Shown here in pieces: positions 26,824 to 36,639 of a DNA stretch of 55,068 nucleotides. This DNA comes from an uncultured Oscillospiraceae bacterium (GTDB lineage: Bacteria; Bacillota; Clostridia; Oscillospirales; Acutalibacteraceae). Each line of letters begins with the position of its first letter. Position 1 is the stretch's first letter. The notes beneath the pieces were generated by a model. That model was given only the letters and a program-made list of their open reading frames with translations. It made no database searches and was not told the origin of the DNA. The stretch is taken from NCBI GenBank assembly GCA_900541565.1, contig UQKB01000011.1, positions 1 through 55,068 on the forward strand. Direction: 5' to 3'. Made by a program: the position numbers and the translations under genes.

Positions 26824-28427
26824 TTATTCGTCATAGCCGCTGAGCACCAGAATATCGCCGCTATAAATTTTTGTTGTACCATTGGGTACAATTGTCTTTC
26901 CGTTTTCTTTTTTTTATAAGGATAATAAGGGCATGCTCCGGCAAGGAAATATCCCTGATCGCCTTGCCGTCCCACGGATCGCCCCGATCTACCGTTATTT
27001 CCGTAAGGCGCGATATTTTGTCATCTCTGTAAACCGCTCCACTGATAATAAGCGTATCGCCGGCTTCAATCACCGTATTTCCGTTTGGCACAATCCGCTC
27101 TTCCCCGCGCTTGATCATAACGACCAGCGTATCTGCCACCAAATTGAGTTGTCCAATGGTTTTCCCTTCCCAGGGATGTCCCTGCGGCACCTTTGTTTTA
27201 ATCAGCTGTACATCGACCTCCTCCTGATAGTCGTTGAAGGTCTTGAAAACATTGGATTCGGCATCAACCATAGAAAGCTTTTTTGCAACAAAAGGCAGCA
27301 GCGTTCCCTGAAAAGCAACGGACAGCAGCGCCACGCAAAACGCAATATGAAAAACGTCTGTTTTGGTATAGGCCTCGCTGACTGTCGCCATAATTGCAAA
27401 AACAATAGCCGCAGCGCCGCGCAGTCCCGACCAAGACACAAGCAGCTGTTGGCGCAGCGGCGCCCGAACCGGTGTTAGGATGGCAAAAACAGCCGCCGGC
27501 CTTGCTATAAAGGTAAGGAAAAGCGCAATAAGTATGGAGGGCAATAAAATTTGCGGGATTTGTGAAGGAAATGCAAGCAGACCCAGCAAAAAAAAAGATT
27601 ACAATCTGTGAAAGTCCCGTTACACCGTCAAAAAAATGCACAAGAGGGACTTTATTTTTAATTTTACTGTTACCCAGAATAATACCTGCAATATAAGCAG
27701 AAAGATAACCGTTTCCGCCTATAAGCGAAGGCAACGCATAGGATAAAACAGCTATTGCAAGAACAAACATGGCGTCAAGGCCGTCGGATGAAAACCAGGA
27801 ACGGCACAGCACAAAAACAGAAAGCAGCGCTATACCCACGCCAAACAACGTACCAAATATAACTTGGGCAAACACCATATACAATATAGTATCCACACCT
27901 TTGCCCTCCATAAGGGTAAGGACAATAATGGTCAGCATATAGGCCGCCGGATCGTTGCTGCCGCTTTCTACTTCCAGCAAAGACGCGGTATTATTTTTTA
28001 AATTGAGTTTTTTTGAACGTAAAACAGAAAACACTGAAGCCGCGTCGGTAGAACTGATTACAGCGCCGATAAGCATACTTTCCAGAAAAGAAAAACCTAC
28101 TACATAATAGCAAAACAGTCCGGTAAGCAAAGCTGTTATAACAACCCCAAGCGTGGAAAGTGCAACCGCTTTGCCAATGACAGGCTTTGCCATTTTCCAG
28201 TTTGTTCCAAAGCCGCCGTAAAACATAATAAAAATCAGCGCAACCGAACATATCTGCTCTGCAAAATTATAATTGTCAAACGGAATTTTAAAAACCCCGT
28301 CGGAGCCAAACAGCATGCCTAAAACAATAAAAATTAATAAAGCAGGCACGCCCAGTTTTCCGGACAGCCTGCTTGAAGCAATACACACTATAATAATTAC
28401 CGCCGCCAGCAGCAAGCCTACTGTCAT
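26824..28427 (-). pseudogene. K+/H+ antiporter (NhaP2-type) with two homopolymer frameshifts
   Basis: The first part (28427 to about 27597) encodes a CPA-type cation/proton antiporter: about ten membrane helices, GAVISSTDAASVFSVLR and VESGSNDPAAYML are the ion-binding motifs. At a run of nine A on the plus strand (27588-27596) the frame shifts. In the other frame the protein continues with the last helices and two TrkA-C-like regulatory domains (GHPWEGKTIGQL, GDPWDGKAIRDI). At a run of eight T (26908-26915) it shifts again near the end. Removing one base at each tract gives one continuous 533-codon frame ending at 26824, the normal family length. As read, the product stops after about 387 residues, the last 105 or so out of frame. 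The start has AAGGGGGC upstream. Assembly error, phase variation or real decay are all possible. Confidence 0.85.
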
Positions 28428-28461
28428 ATATATCTGCCCCCTTGCAGTTTAATTTATTTCC

Positions 28462-28490
28462 AGTATAGCATTTTTCAGCGCTTTAGTAAA
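28462..28490 (-). promoter_or_regulatory. promoter for the antiporter gene
   Basis: Minus-strand TTTACT (28485-28490), a 17-base spacer, and TATACT (28462-28467) with the extended TGC motif, about 35 bases before the start codon. Confidence 0.65.
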
Positions 28491-28529
28491 TAGAAGCGGT
28501 AAAATTTTAAAATATAAAAGCTTTTGCCC

Positions 28530-29282
28530 TTATATTTTTCTTTTTTGCTGCCTGTAAGATATTTTTAACATGGTTTTTTCGCTGACAAAACGCAGAAAAA
28601 ATTTTGCAAGCTTCATCTGCACCCCTGGTATGATCATAAGCTTCCCGTTTATCGCCTTTTCTATGGCATATTGCGCAACTGCATAGCTGTTGAGGCCTTT
28701 TAAGCTAAATTTAACATGCGCAACCTTGTCAAATTCCGTTTTAACCGGCCCCGGGCACAGAACGCTTACGCGCACGCTGCTGCCGGTATGGCGCAGTTCT
28801 TCATACAGCGCCTGCGTCAGGCGCACCACATAGCTTTTGGTCGCATAATAGCTTGTGAGCATTGGCCCTGCCATAAACCCTGCAAAAGATGCCGTATTTA
28901 AAAGAATGCCGCTTCCCCTCTTTTCAAAATCGCGTACAAAAAGCTTTGTTAAAATATGTACGGCAATCACATTTGTGCCGATCATCCGCAGCTCTTCTTC
29001 CAGATCATTTTTTAAAAATGTGCCGCAAACGCCAAAACCTGCATTATTGATCAGCATATCGATTTCTTCGCCTTTGGTATCATTATATAGCTCTATGCAG
29101 CCTTCTTTTGTAGAAATATCTGCGCCTATGCAGCGCACATGTACGTTTGCAAGCTCCTTTTTTAACGCAAACAACCGGTCTTCTCTTCTTGCAACCAAAA
29201 TTAAATCCCATCCTTTTTTGGCAAGTACTCTTGCCATGTCCCTGCCAATACCGGAACTGGCCCCCGTAATCAATGCTTTCAT
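28530..29282 (-). CDS. short-chain dehydrogenase/reductase
   Basis: 250-residue classical SDR with a Rossmann fold binding NAD(P)H. ALITGASSGIGRDMA is the nucleotide-binding Gly motif, VARRED suggests NADP preference, and INNAGFGVCG is the structural NNAG. The active site is the Ser in LLNTASFAGF and YYATKSY, which gives Tyr-x-x-x-Lys. LCPGPVKTEF follows. The substrate is unknown; this DltE/YqjQ-like subgroup usually acts on lipid-like ketones or alcohols. The ATG at 29282 is preceded by GAAGAGGTG; the 18 codons upstream lack a ribosome site. It appears to be a single-gene unit. Confidence 0.92.
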   Translation of the reverse strand: MKALITGASSGIGRDMARVLAKKGWDLILVARREDRLFALKKELANVHVRCIGADISTKEGCIELYNDTKGEEIDMLINNAGFGVCGTFLKNDLEEELRMIGTNVIAVHILTKLFVRDFEKRGSGILLNTASFAGFMAGPMLTSYYATKSYVVRLTQALYEELRHTGSSVRVSVLCPGPVKTEFDKVAHVKFSLKGLNSYAVAQYAIEKAINGKLMIIPGVQMKLAKFFLRFVSEKTMLKISYRQQKRKI

Positions 29283-29375
29283 ACTGCAACACCTCTTCCA
29301 TAAATTGGTTCTGTTATAGTATACGCTTTGATACACGGCTTAAATTTCTTCAAAAGTATTTTTATTGTATTGCAA

Positions 29376-29420
29376 TTTAAAAACCGCAAAGGGGGGAGAT
29401 CCCCTCTTGCGGTTTTTAAA
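29376..29420 (-). terminator. terminator of the exopolysaccharide operon
   Basis: A perfect 14-bp stem (TTTAAAAACCGCAA with TTGCGGTTTTTAAA) is extended past a small bulge by a GGGG/CCCC stem. On the minus strand it carries a T5 tract. It begins 25 bases after the flippase stop. Confidence 0.85.
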
Positions 29421-29444
29421 GAACCCTTATGTACAGGCGCCTGC

Positions 29445-30815
29445 TTAAAGCCCCGGCACCAGGTGAAAAAAATACAAAATCGCCCGAATTAGCTCTGACC
29501 CTGCCAATATGATCCCCATATAAGCGAACACATGCGTAAGGTATTTTTTCCGGGATACATGCAACACTTTTAAAATCGCACAAAAATAAAGAATGTTAAT
29601 GATCACAAAGGTAACAACCAGCAGCACAAGCCCCACGTTTAAATTATTAAACAGAAATTTACCGGCGGTCAGGCTTAACGCAATGGCACAGGACAGCGCC
29701 ACGGAAGACAACATGGAATACTGCTGCTTTTCAATCGTAATGGTAATCCCCTGCATGGTGGTCATTAAAAACATAAAAAAGCACTGCAGGGCCAAAATCC
29801 GCAGCATACTGCCGGCCTCAAGCCATTGCTCGCCAAGGAAAAACGTCAGTACCACATCGCCTACAGACATTAGCAGAATAATCGGCACCGCCGCTACCTT
29901 CATGACGCTTGTCAGCGTTTTATAGACAAACGCGCCCAGCTGCTCCCCTCTTCTTTTCATATCTGTCGTGGTCTGATAAAACACTCTGCCCATGGCGTTT
30001 GCAAGAAGCGTAATAGGGATCTGCAGCACACGCACCGTAATGGAATAATATCCCAAAATCGTCGTGCCAAAAAAAGCCCGGATCAACATCACCGGAAGCT
30101 GGTCTTTGAAGACCGTAATCATATTGGTCGGCATCTGGTAAAGTACAAAACGTTTTTTCTCCTTGAAAACAGCTTTATACGTCTTAATACGGAATAAAAA
30201 CATTTTTTTGGGCAAAAAACGCTTCATATGAACCAGTGTTAAAAGCTGACCGATCATCCATCCAATAAAATATCCATACTCTTTAAAGCCAAGCACCCCA
30301 AGTAAAATACCGACAACCCCGAACGAGGCGTTGTTGATAATCGGGTTTTTCATCAGGACTTTATATTCGCTCATCCTGTTGAGCCACGAATAGCACACCT
30401 GGGTCTGCTGCAATGTAAAAACAGCCACCAATATAAACACGCCAAGGAACCACGGGCTGACGATCATATCGTCAGAAGGAAACAGCGTATAATAACCAAA
30501 GATCGCAAGTCCGCTTAAAATACTGACACCAAGGCCGATCGTACTGATTACGCGGTAAACCTGAAGCATCCCTTCTTCGGTGTCCTCCATCATAATCGAG
30601 CGGATCAGCCCGGCATCTGAAAAAGAGTTAACAACTGTAGCAATGGTGTTGAGGATGGCCCATACTCCGATCACCTCCGCCCCATAAAGGCGTGTAAAAA
30701 CCGGAAGCGTAATAAAAGACACCGCCTGGCCGATCAGCGTTCCCGACGAAATCCTGAACACATTTTTCAGCCCGCTGGAGCCTTGCAGCTTCTTTTTAAT
30801 TTGATCTATACGCAT
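29445..30815 (-). CDS. polysaccharide flippase (Wzx/PST family)
   Basis: 456-residue integral membrane protein with about 12-14 helices, expected to flip lipid-linked sugar repeat units across the membrane. The N-terminus (SSGTLIGQAVSFITLPVFTRLYGAEVIGVWA) is the typical polysaccharide-biosynthesis/MATE-like start. GGAGGG lies nine bases before the ATG. It is the last gene of the exopolysaccharide operon. With the Wzy-type polymerase and the Wzz-type regulator it makes a complete Wzx/Wzy-dependent export set. Confidence 0.92.
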   Translation of the reverse strand: MRIDQIKKKLQGSSGLKNVFRISSGTLIGQAVSFITLPVFTRLYGAEVIGVWAILNTIATVVNSFSDAGLIRSIMMEDTEEGMLQVYRVISTIGLGVSILSGLAIFGYYTLFPSDDMIVSPWFLGVFILVAVFTLQQTQVCYSWLNRMSEYKVLMKNPIINNASFGVVGILLGVLGFKEYGYFIGWMIGQLLTLVHMKRFLPKKMFLFRIKTYKAVFKEKKRFVLYQMPTNMITVFKDQLPVMLIRAFFGTTILGYYSITVRVLQIPITLLANAMGRVFYQTTTDMKRRGEQLGAFVYKTLTSVMKVAAVPIILLMSVGDVVLTFFLGEQWLEAGSMLRILALQCFFMFLMTTMQGITITIEKQQYSMLSSVALSCAIALSLTAGKFLFNNLNVGLVLLVVTFVIINILYFCAILKVLHVSRKKYLTHVFAYMGIILAGSELIRAILYFFHLVPGL

Positions 30816-30845
30816 GCCGGCCTTCCCTCCTGCCTGTTCTGCTTT

Positions 30846-32009
30846 TTATCTTTTCAATAATCTCGCAGCGCTTCTTTTTAAGGAATAATACGCCTTTTTA
30901 TAAAACGGTTTACGAACATATCTTTTCATTGCGTAATCATACCCGTTTTGCACATAGTCCCTGTAAAACGCATCGCGCTTTGGAGATTTTTGCGGCGGTG
31001 CCTTTAAATTGGGGCGGACCGCCGTTTCCAGCGGCATTTGTACAGCTAAAAAGGCGTCGCTAATCTGCTGCCATATGGCTTTTCCTTTGTCGCTGTTGAT
31101 CAAAACCTTTGATATACCATGACTTTTTACAAGCGGCGGGGGAAAATCGTCAACGCCCCAATAATCGCCTGCAGTAAAATCAGAATACCTTTGCAAATGC
31201 GTGTACAGACAGTTATGGCAGGACTGCCTGGTTGCCATATGCGACAAAAACAAGGTAAAATATTCGTCTTTATAAGAAGGAAAAACTGCATTTTTTGCCG
31301 TGTCTGCAAAAGAATGGCTAACATAAAACTCTCCCCATCCCCTGCTTTTATCGCGCAGATCTATCTGTGTCAACACATCTGCGTTTTTATCTTGTATGCT
31401 TGCAACATAATCGGCAAAAATGCGCGGGGAGGGAACGCCATAGCACACCACATCTACTGTGATCAAATGCTCGTAATCTTTATTTAAAAACTGGTACAGC
31501 CCCCCGATCTGACAGGGGGTCCCCGTAAACAGGACGGTTGTCCCCTTTTTCAGAAAGCGCGCCGCCTCTTTATAAGAATCGCCTATTTCGCTTTGTACAT
31601 ACTTGGATTTTTGAAACGCCATACATTCCGCAAGCGTTTGCGCACAGGTATGGCGGACCTTCATATTTTCATCGTAACCGGCGCCAAATACAACGCCGCC
31701 GTTTTGAATCACATATTCTGTAAGCGTCTGGCAAAAACCGCCCGAGGTGCTCCCCGCACATCGCCTTGCGTTTTTACTCTGTACGGCATATACCTGCGGC
31801 TGTGCATAGGTTTGCTTGATTTTCTTTTCCTGCAAATACTGGCAGGCCCGTATACATAGCCCGCAGCGGATACAGGCCTCTCGATCGACCTGCGGATGCA
31901 GAAAGCCTTCCTTGTCTGGCTTCATTTCAATACAATTATGTGGGCAAATATTTGCACAGGCACCGCAGCCGCAGCACTTGCTTTTATCTTTTATTTCAAT
32001 CATATCCAT
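30846..32009 (-). CDS. F420 dehydrogenase beta-like iron-sulfur protein, copy 2
   Basis: About 387 residues. The N-terminus has two 4Fe-4S clusters (CCGCGACANICP and CIRCGLCIRAC), followed by FrhB-type N- and C-terminal domains (STSGGFCQTLTEYVI, LFTGTPCQIGGLYQF, DVVCYGVPSP). In polysaccharide clusters these proteins accompany pyruvyl-transferase-like genes; they are thought to supply reducing power or modify a sugar, not to use F420. It resembles its upstream neighbour closely (both start IEIKDK-KCCGC), so the pair probably arose by duplication. The start is ambiguous between 32009 and 32003. The last two cysteines of the second cluster are followed by QYLQ instead of a proline. Confidence 0.85.
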   Translation of the reverse strand: MDMIEIKDKSKCCGCGACANICPHNCIEMKPDKEGFLHPQVDREACIRCGLCIRACQYLQEKKIKQTYAQPQVYAVQSKNARRCAGSTSGGFCQTLTEYVIQNGGVVFGAGYDENMKVRHTCAQTLAECMAFQKSKYVQSEIGDSYKEAARFLKKGTTVLFTGTPCQIGGLYQFLNKDYEHLITVDVVCYGVPSPRIFADYVASIQDKNADVLTQIDLRDKSRGWGEFYVSHSFADTAKNAVFPSYKDEYFTLFLSHMATRQSCHNCLYTHLQRYSDFTAGDYWGVDDFPPPLVKSHGISKVLINSDKGKAIWQQISDAFLAVQMPLETAVRPNLKAPPQKSPKRDAFYRDYVQNGYDYAMKRYVRKPFYKKAYYSLKRSAARLLKR

Positions 32010-32049
32010 ACTTCCTCTCAAAACATATCCAGAGCCTTTATTAGCACCG

Positions 32050-33207
32050 TTACATTTCACGGAAAAGCTTTACACGAAACTTGCGCGCCACTTTTTTTGC
32101 AAACGGCAGATAAATATATTTGTCTGCTAAATATGCAAACGAACGTCCGTTGTGAAATTCCTTAAAAAACCTTTCCCTATAATGGTTTTTTAAAGGCGCG
32201 CTGTGGGTGCAGCGGCTTTTTTTCATAACAACTTCCTTTGAAACAGGCTCATATATGAGCTTTGAACGGATCTGCTCAAAAAGAAAATTTCCCTTTTCCG
32301 AAGATGTGATCACAATAGAAAGGCCCCTGTTTTTGTTTCCCTCCAGCAGCTTGCCCTGATAACCCCAGAAGTCTGCAAGCGCAATGTCGGAAACACGCGG
32401 GAGCCTGGCATCTTTACAGGCATAGCAGGAAGGGCGCAGGTATAAATCGTCTAAAAATCCGGTCTGATATGGATTTTCCCGGGAGGTTGTTATTACCTCT
32501 TTTCCGCTTGCAAAGCGGATTGAAATATGGTTTGGCCCCCACCCGTTCCTTTTGTCGCGCCAGCAGATAGACGTTGCGCGGTCGTTTTCCTTTTTATTGA
32601 GCTCTGCAATAAAACGGTCAAACACGGCTTTGGAGGGCACGCCATGGCAGATTACATCGCAGGTGTACAGGTTTTCGTGATCTGCCCCCAAATACCGGTA
32701 CAGCGCCGCAACCTGGCACGGCACGCCGGAAAAGAGCACCTTTCTGCCGGACTTTAAATCCTTCTTGACTAGGGTAAGGGTATCCCCCAGATCGCTTTGC
32801 AGATATTTGGAACGGCGAAACCTTTCACACGCCTTTAACGTTTCTGCACGGCTATGCACCACCTGAAAATCTTTCTGCAGCTGTGCTCCGTACACTACGC
32901 CGCCCTGACCGATTATATATTCTGCAAGCGGCCAAAATATTCCGCCGGAAGAACTTGTCTGCAGCACCGCATCGTCGGCCTTGTTATATGCGGCATAAAA
33001 AGAACAGGAAAAGCCAATATTTTTCTTGTCGTCATGCAACAGGTGACATACACGCTCGCAGGCGCCGCATGCAATGCATTCTTCCTTTCGGACCTGCGGA
33101 TACAGAAAGCCTTCCTTGTCCGCTACCATATCAATGCATGATGTTGGGCAAGCATTTTTACATGCGCTGCATCCGCAGCACTTTTCCTTGTCTTTGATCT
33201 CTATCAT
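32050..33207 (-). CDS. F420 dehydrogenase beta-like iron-sulfur protein, copy 1
   Basis: 385 residues with the same plan as the downstream copy. Two ferredoxin motifs (CCGCSACKNACP and CIACGACERVC) precede the FrhB-type domains with SSSGGIFWPLAEYII, LFSGVPCQVAALYRY and DVICHGVPSKAVF. Further conserved cysteines include RPSCYACKDARLPR. The family probably oxidises or reduces a substrate through flavin and iron-sulfur centres. In this operon it follows two pyruvyl-transferase-like genes, a pairing seen in many Firmicutes and Bacteroidetes capsule loci. The role in sugar decoration is inferred from that context. AAGGAG lies 12 bases before the ATG. Confidence 0.87.
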   Translation of the reverse strand: MIEIKDKEKCCGCSACKNACPTSCIDMVADKEGFLYPQVRKEECIACGACERVCHLLHDDKKNIGFSCSFYAAYNKADDAVLQTSSSGGIFWPLAEYIIGQGGVVYGAQLQKDFQVVHSRAETLKACERFRRSKYLQSDLGDTLTLVKKDLKSGRKVLFSGVPCQVAALYRYLGADHENLYTCDVICHGVPSKAVFDRFIAELNKKENDRATSICWRDKRNGWGPNHISIRFASGKEVITTSRENPYQTGFLDDLYLRPSCYACKDARLPRVSDIALADFWGYQGKLLEGNKNRGLSIVITSSEKGNFLFEQIRSKLIYEPVSKEVVMKKSRCTHSAPLKNHYRERFFKEFHNGRSFAYLADKYIYLPFAKKVARKFRVKLFREM

Positions 33208-33231
33208 GAATAGACTACGCTCCTTAAATTC

Positions 33232-34416
33232 TTATAAAAGCTTTTGAATCAGCCCCGCTGTAGCGGCTGCTTTTTCTTTATAGGCAGGAATGCTTGCTTC
33301 CAAGCGCGCTTTTATAGACGTGCTGTTCTCGTAAAGATAGCAAAATTCATTTTTTAATGCGTCCACATGCTGTAGCTTGGAAACGGGTAAAACAAAATGC
33401 TCGTCGGTTTTAAACAGGTCCCGGGCAATCCCAATGGATTTAACGGAATACCCCACGACCAGCGTTGGGACACAGCTGGAATATGCTGCAATCGTGGCGT
33501 GTGTACGCGCGCCGACAAACAGGCCGCACTTTGCAATGATAGATTTGATCTGCGGTGCGGACAGCTGTTCGTTCCTGATATATACAACGCGGTCATTGTT
33601 TGTATAATGGGCATAAATTCTGTCAAGTGCGCAAATATCCGCACCATTCATTACATGCGGGATCAGCGCTACACCCATAGACGTATTGCGTAAAATGTGG
33701 TCGATCATATTGGTATACGACTGCAAAATCAGTTCTTCGCTGCCGCCGTAAGCAGGCTGCAGCACAAGGCCGCTCAAATTGACGCCTACCATATTGCCCT
33801 CTTGAAAGCCCTGTGGCAGTGAGACCTCTTCCGGGTCCATTAAAAAGGCCGGATCCGGAAAGTAATACAGCTTATCCGGCGGAAGAACACAACGGAAATT
33901 TTCAAGCGTTACGCATTCGCGCACCGTTACCGCGTCAAACATCCCAATGTCCTCCATAACGGCACTTGTCATATGCGCTTTTTCCAACGAGCAGTCATAC
34001 AGCAGTTTTTTGCAGTCGGTCCGTTTTGCAATTGCCAGGTTCAGCTCATGCATGGAGGCAACGCCGTTATAGTGGGCGTCGTAATTGTCCGCGCCGACAA
34101 CAATCACCAGATCTGCACTGGATACACTGTGCAAAAGCTCATGGTATGCAATCTGAACAGAAAGCTTTTGCATACGCAAAATACGCCCAAAGCCGGCCGC
34201 AAGGCACTTTATTGCTATATTGGGATCTATACGGCTGATATATTTGTCCACCTGTGGCAGATTTGCCCTTTTTTTAAAGCCCTTGTCATTGGAAGCAAGC
34301 GTAATGGAGCATGTGCTGTCCGCCTGCTTGCAAATTTGAATCAGCCCCCGCGCAAGCGCTTCGGAGCCACGGTTATATAAAATTGCATTTAACACCACTA
34401 CAATATTTTTACCCAT
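33232..34416 (-). CDS. polysaccharide pyruvyl transferase family protein, copy 2
   Basis: 394-residue GT-B-like enzyme of the CsaB/WcaK family (PF04230 type), which transfers pyruvate from PEP to sugars as ketals. Family features are NAILYNRGSEALARGL at the start, DLVIVGADNYDAHYN in the middle, and CGLFVGARTHATIAAYSS near the end, holding the conserved Arg-x-His. The ATG at 34416 follows GGAGGG and overlaps the end of the upstream gene by 8 bases, indicating coupling. Pyruvylation would add negative charge to the polymer. Confidence 0.87.
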   Translation of the reverse strand: MGKNIVVVLNAILYNRGSEALARGLIQICKQADSTCSITLASNDKGFKKRANLPQVDKYISRIDPNIAIKCLAAGFGRILRMQKLSVQIAYHELLHSVSSADLVIVVGADNYDAHYNGVASMHELNLAIAKRTDCKKLLYDCSLEKAHMTSAVMEDIGMFDAVTVRECVTLENFRCVLPPDKLYYFPDPAFLMDPEEVSLPQGFQEGNMVGVNLSGLVLQPAYGGSEELILQSYTNMIDHILRNTSMGVALIPHVMNGADICALDRIYAHYTNNDRVVYIRNEQLSAPQIKSIIAKCGLFVGARTHATIAAYSSCVPTLVVGYSVKSIGIARDLFKTDEHFVLPVSKLQHVDALKNEFCYLYENSTSIKARLEASIPAYKEKAAATAGLIQKLL

Positions 34417-35509
34417 TTTCTTCCCTCCAAATTTCCTGTAGACAGCGCAGCGACGCATCGCGCAGCACAGCCTTTTTCTGATCTGCCGTGCGCCAGTCTA
34501 TAACATCGTCAATTTTGCAGCCCTGCGCAAGCGTGCGCTGTTGCAGACCCAACGCCTGCAGCAGATCCTGCGCGCGGCCGTTTTTTCCAATCGTGCCGTT
34601 TTTGTATACTTCTATCTCCGAAAGAAACGGACGCTTAAAAATAATCGAAAACACCGTGCCGTGGAAGGAGTTGGTCAGTACATAGTCGGCGTTCTTATAC
34701 AGCGCCAGAAAGCCTTCCGGTGAAAGCGCACGCACATGTTTTAGATCAAAGTTCTGGTATGTTTCGTCATTTATATATAAAATCTCCAGCCCCTTTTCCC
34801 TTGCAAGGCGCCGGGCATAATCAAGCATTTGCACTGGTTTTAATACATTGTAAACCAGGATATACCCTTTTTTCCGTTTGGGCAGCGCGGGCGTAATGCT
34901 TTGCCAGTCCTCACTATCCAAAAGCAGCGTCGGGTCAAGCACCACTGGCACATCGTATCCGAGCAGAGACTTTATAATTTTTGCGCCGCTTGCTTCTCTG
35001 ACAGAAATGCAATGAAACCCGTCAAGACGCCGTTTATATTCGTCTGTATAGGATGACGGCAAGTCAGAAAATCCAAAGCTTGCGGCATATGCGTTTTTCT
35101 TGATTCCGTCCGGAACAAAGGAAAGAAAATAAGCAGGATCAAACCCGGCGCAATCCGTATTCCATACCTGGTCGCTTCCGGTAATCAGCCTGTCATAATC
35201 TTTTTGCGCATTGACCAGCTGCCGCATGGTGCTATAAGGCGCGCTTAATTTTAGATGCTTGTCAATAAACTGTTCAAAAGCCGCAAGCTTCTTTTTTCTG
35301 ATAGAATATTGCAAAGGCAGCTTGATCAGTGCTTTTACTTTATTTCCCACCATTTGTGAGGCAGATGAACTTCTGCGTATGGTTTCACAATCATAATCAA
35401 TAATCTGCGCGTCGCATCCCAATTTTCTAATTGTTTTTTGCAATGCATAAGCCTGAAACAACGCACCGTAATTGGCTGCGCGGTGAAAAGTCATAATTCC
35501 AATTTTCAT
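34409..35509 (-). CDS. polysaccharide pyruvyl transferase family protein, copy 1
   Basis: 366 residues of the same PF04230-type family but of the 'AANYGALFQAYALQKTI' subgroup, common in Gram-positive capsule loci. TGSDQVWNTDCAGFDPAYFL and YVLTNSFHGTVFSIIFKRPF are diagnostic; the SFHG His replaces the Arg-x-His of copy 2. It starts a four-gene block of two pyruvyl-transferase-like and two iron-sulfur proteins. The ribosome site (GAGGCG) is weak. The 138-base gap upstream is AT-rich and has an extended -10 match (TGATACAAT, near 35564), so a second internal promoter is possible. Confidence 0.88.
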   Translation of the reverse strand: MKIGIMTFHRAANYGALFQAYALQKTIRKLGCDAQIIDYDCETIRRSSSASQMVGNKVKALIKLPLQYSIRKKKLAAFEQFIDKHLKLSAPYSTMRQLVNAQKDYDRLITGSDQVWNTDCAGFDPAYFLSFVPDGIKKNAYAASFGFSDLPSSYTDEYKRRLDGFHCISVREASGAKIIKSLLGYDVPVVLDPTLLLDSEDWQSITPALPKRKKGYILVYNVLKPVQMLDYARRLAREKGLEILYINDETYQNFDLKHVRALSPEGFLALYKNADYVLTNSFHGTVFSIIFKRPFLSEIEVYKNGTIGKNGRAQDLLQALGLQQRTLAQGCKIDDVIDWRTADQKKAVLRDASLRCLQEIWREENG

Positions 35510-35647
35510 CTGATCGCCTCAATCTTTTTTTGTTAAACCTGCTTTTATGGATATTTCCACATTATTGTATCAACCTATATCATAAATCTTTCTAAACTGG
35601 ATTTACTCTCAAATAGTAAAAGGCTGATTTGCCCAAGATAAATTCCT

Positions 35648-36634
35648 TTAATTTGCGCATTGTAATTCTTTTCTCCGTTTTTTATCAAATATATGAAAAG
35701 CAAGCGTATATAGCGGTGGGCAATACCGCAAAAGCATCAGCTGGCAACGCCTGCTTTTCGAAAGCCGAAATTTCTGTACAATCCTCTTATAATGCTTACA
35801 GATAATTTTATACAGCTGCTTTCTACCGGCCTTATCTTTTTTATTATAAAGAATCAGATTGTCATATACGCCCACGCAGGCAAACACATACGAAAACAAC
35901 GCATCCTCCCGGATGCTTGGATAATGCTCCGTGACAAAATCCAAAACTTCCTTGCTTGCAAGCATATTATCTCGGCTTACCAGCTTATCATGCGTATAGC
36001 TGCCCGGACGCTGTCGGTAATAATAAAACGGCCTTGCGTCATATACAATCTTCTGCGCACGGTCAAGCAGCTTATAAACCACAAACCAGTCTTCCGCAAG
36101 CCGCCCTACAGGGAATTCTATCCCTTCAAACAGCTCCTTTTTAAACACCTTGTCCCACACAGCTATGCCAAAATAATCAAAAGAGGTAGACATTTGAATC
36201 GCCTGCTCGCTGTTTAAAACGGCATAAAAGGCGTCCTGCCTTTTAGGGACCATCTTTTGTGGATGATAGTAGCTGTAATACCCACATATGGAAATCTGCG
36301 CACCTGTTTTTTGCAGATTCTCCATATGGGTCCTGTATGCATCCGGCGCCAGAAAATCATCGCTGTCCACAAACGTGACATATTCACCGGCAGCATGCCG
36401 CAGCCCTGTATTTCTTGTATCTGCAACACCGCCGTTTTCCTTATGGATAACGCGCACCCGCCTGTCTTTTTCCGCATATGCATCACAAATTGCTCCAGAG
36501 CTGTCTTTTGACCCGTCGTCGACCAAGATCAGGTCTATGTCGCGGTAGCTTTGGGATAAAATACTCTCAATACATTGCCGCAGATAGCCTTCCACATTAT
36601 AAACAGGGACAATAATACTCAGCAGTTGATTCAT
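35648..36634 (-). CDS. glycosyltransferase family 2
   Basis: 328-residue GT-A enzyme that adds a sugar from a nucleotide-sugar donor to a growing repeat unit. SIIVPVYNVEGYLRQCI is the N-terminal family motif, LVDDGSKDSSG holds the donor-binding Asp pair, and FVDSDDFL (about 89-96) is the metal-binding DxD. RPGSYTHDKL lies in the acceptor half. It has no membrane helix. The ATG at 36634 is best placed relative to GGTGA; an ATG three codons earlier overlaps the stop of the preceding gene. It follows the GT4 gene directly. Confidence 0.93.
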   Translation of the reverse strand: MNQLLSIIVPVYNVEGYLRQCIESILSQSYRDIDLILVDDGSKDSSGAICDAYAEKDRRVRVIHKENGGVADTRNTGLRHAAGEYVTFVDSDDFLAPDAYRTHMENLQKTGAQISICGYYSYYHPQKMVPKRQDAFYAVLNSEQAIQMSTSFDYFGIAVWDKVFKKELFEGIEFPVGRLAEDWFVVYKLLDRAQKIVYDARPFYYYRQRPGSYTHDKLVSRDNMLASKEVLDFVTEHYPSIREDALFSYVFACVGVYDNLILYNKKDKAGRKQLYKIICKHYKRIVQKFRLSKSRRCQLMLLRYCPPLYTLAFHIFDKKRRKELQCAN

Positions 36635-36639
36635 AACAT

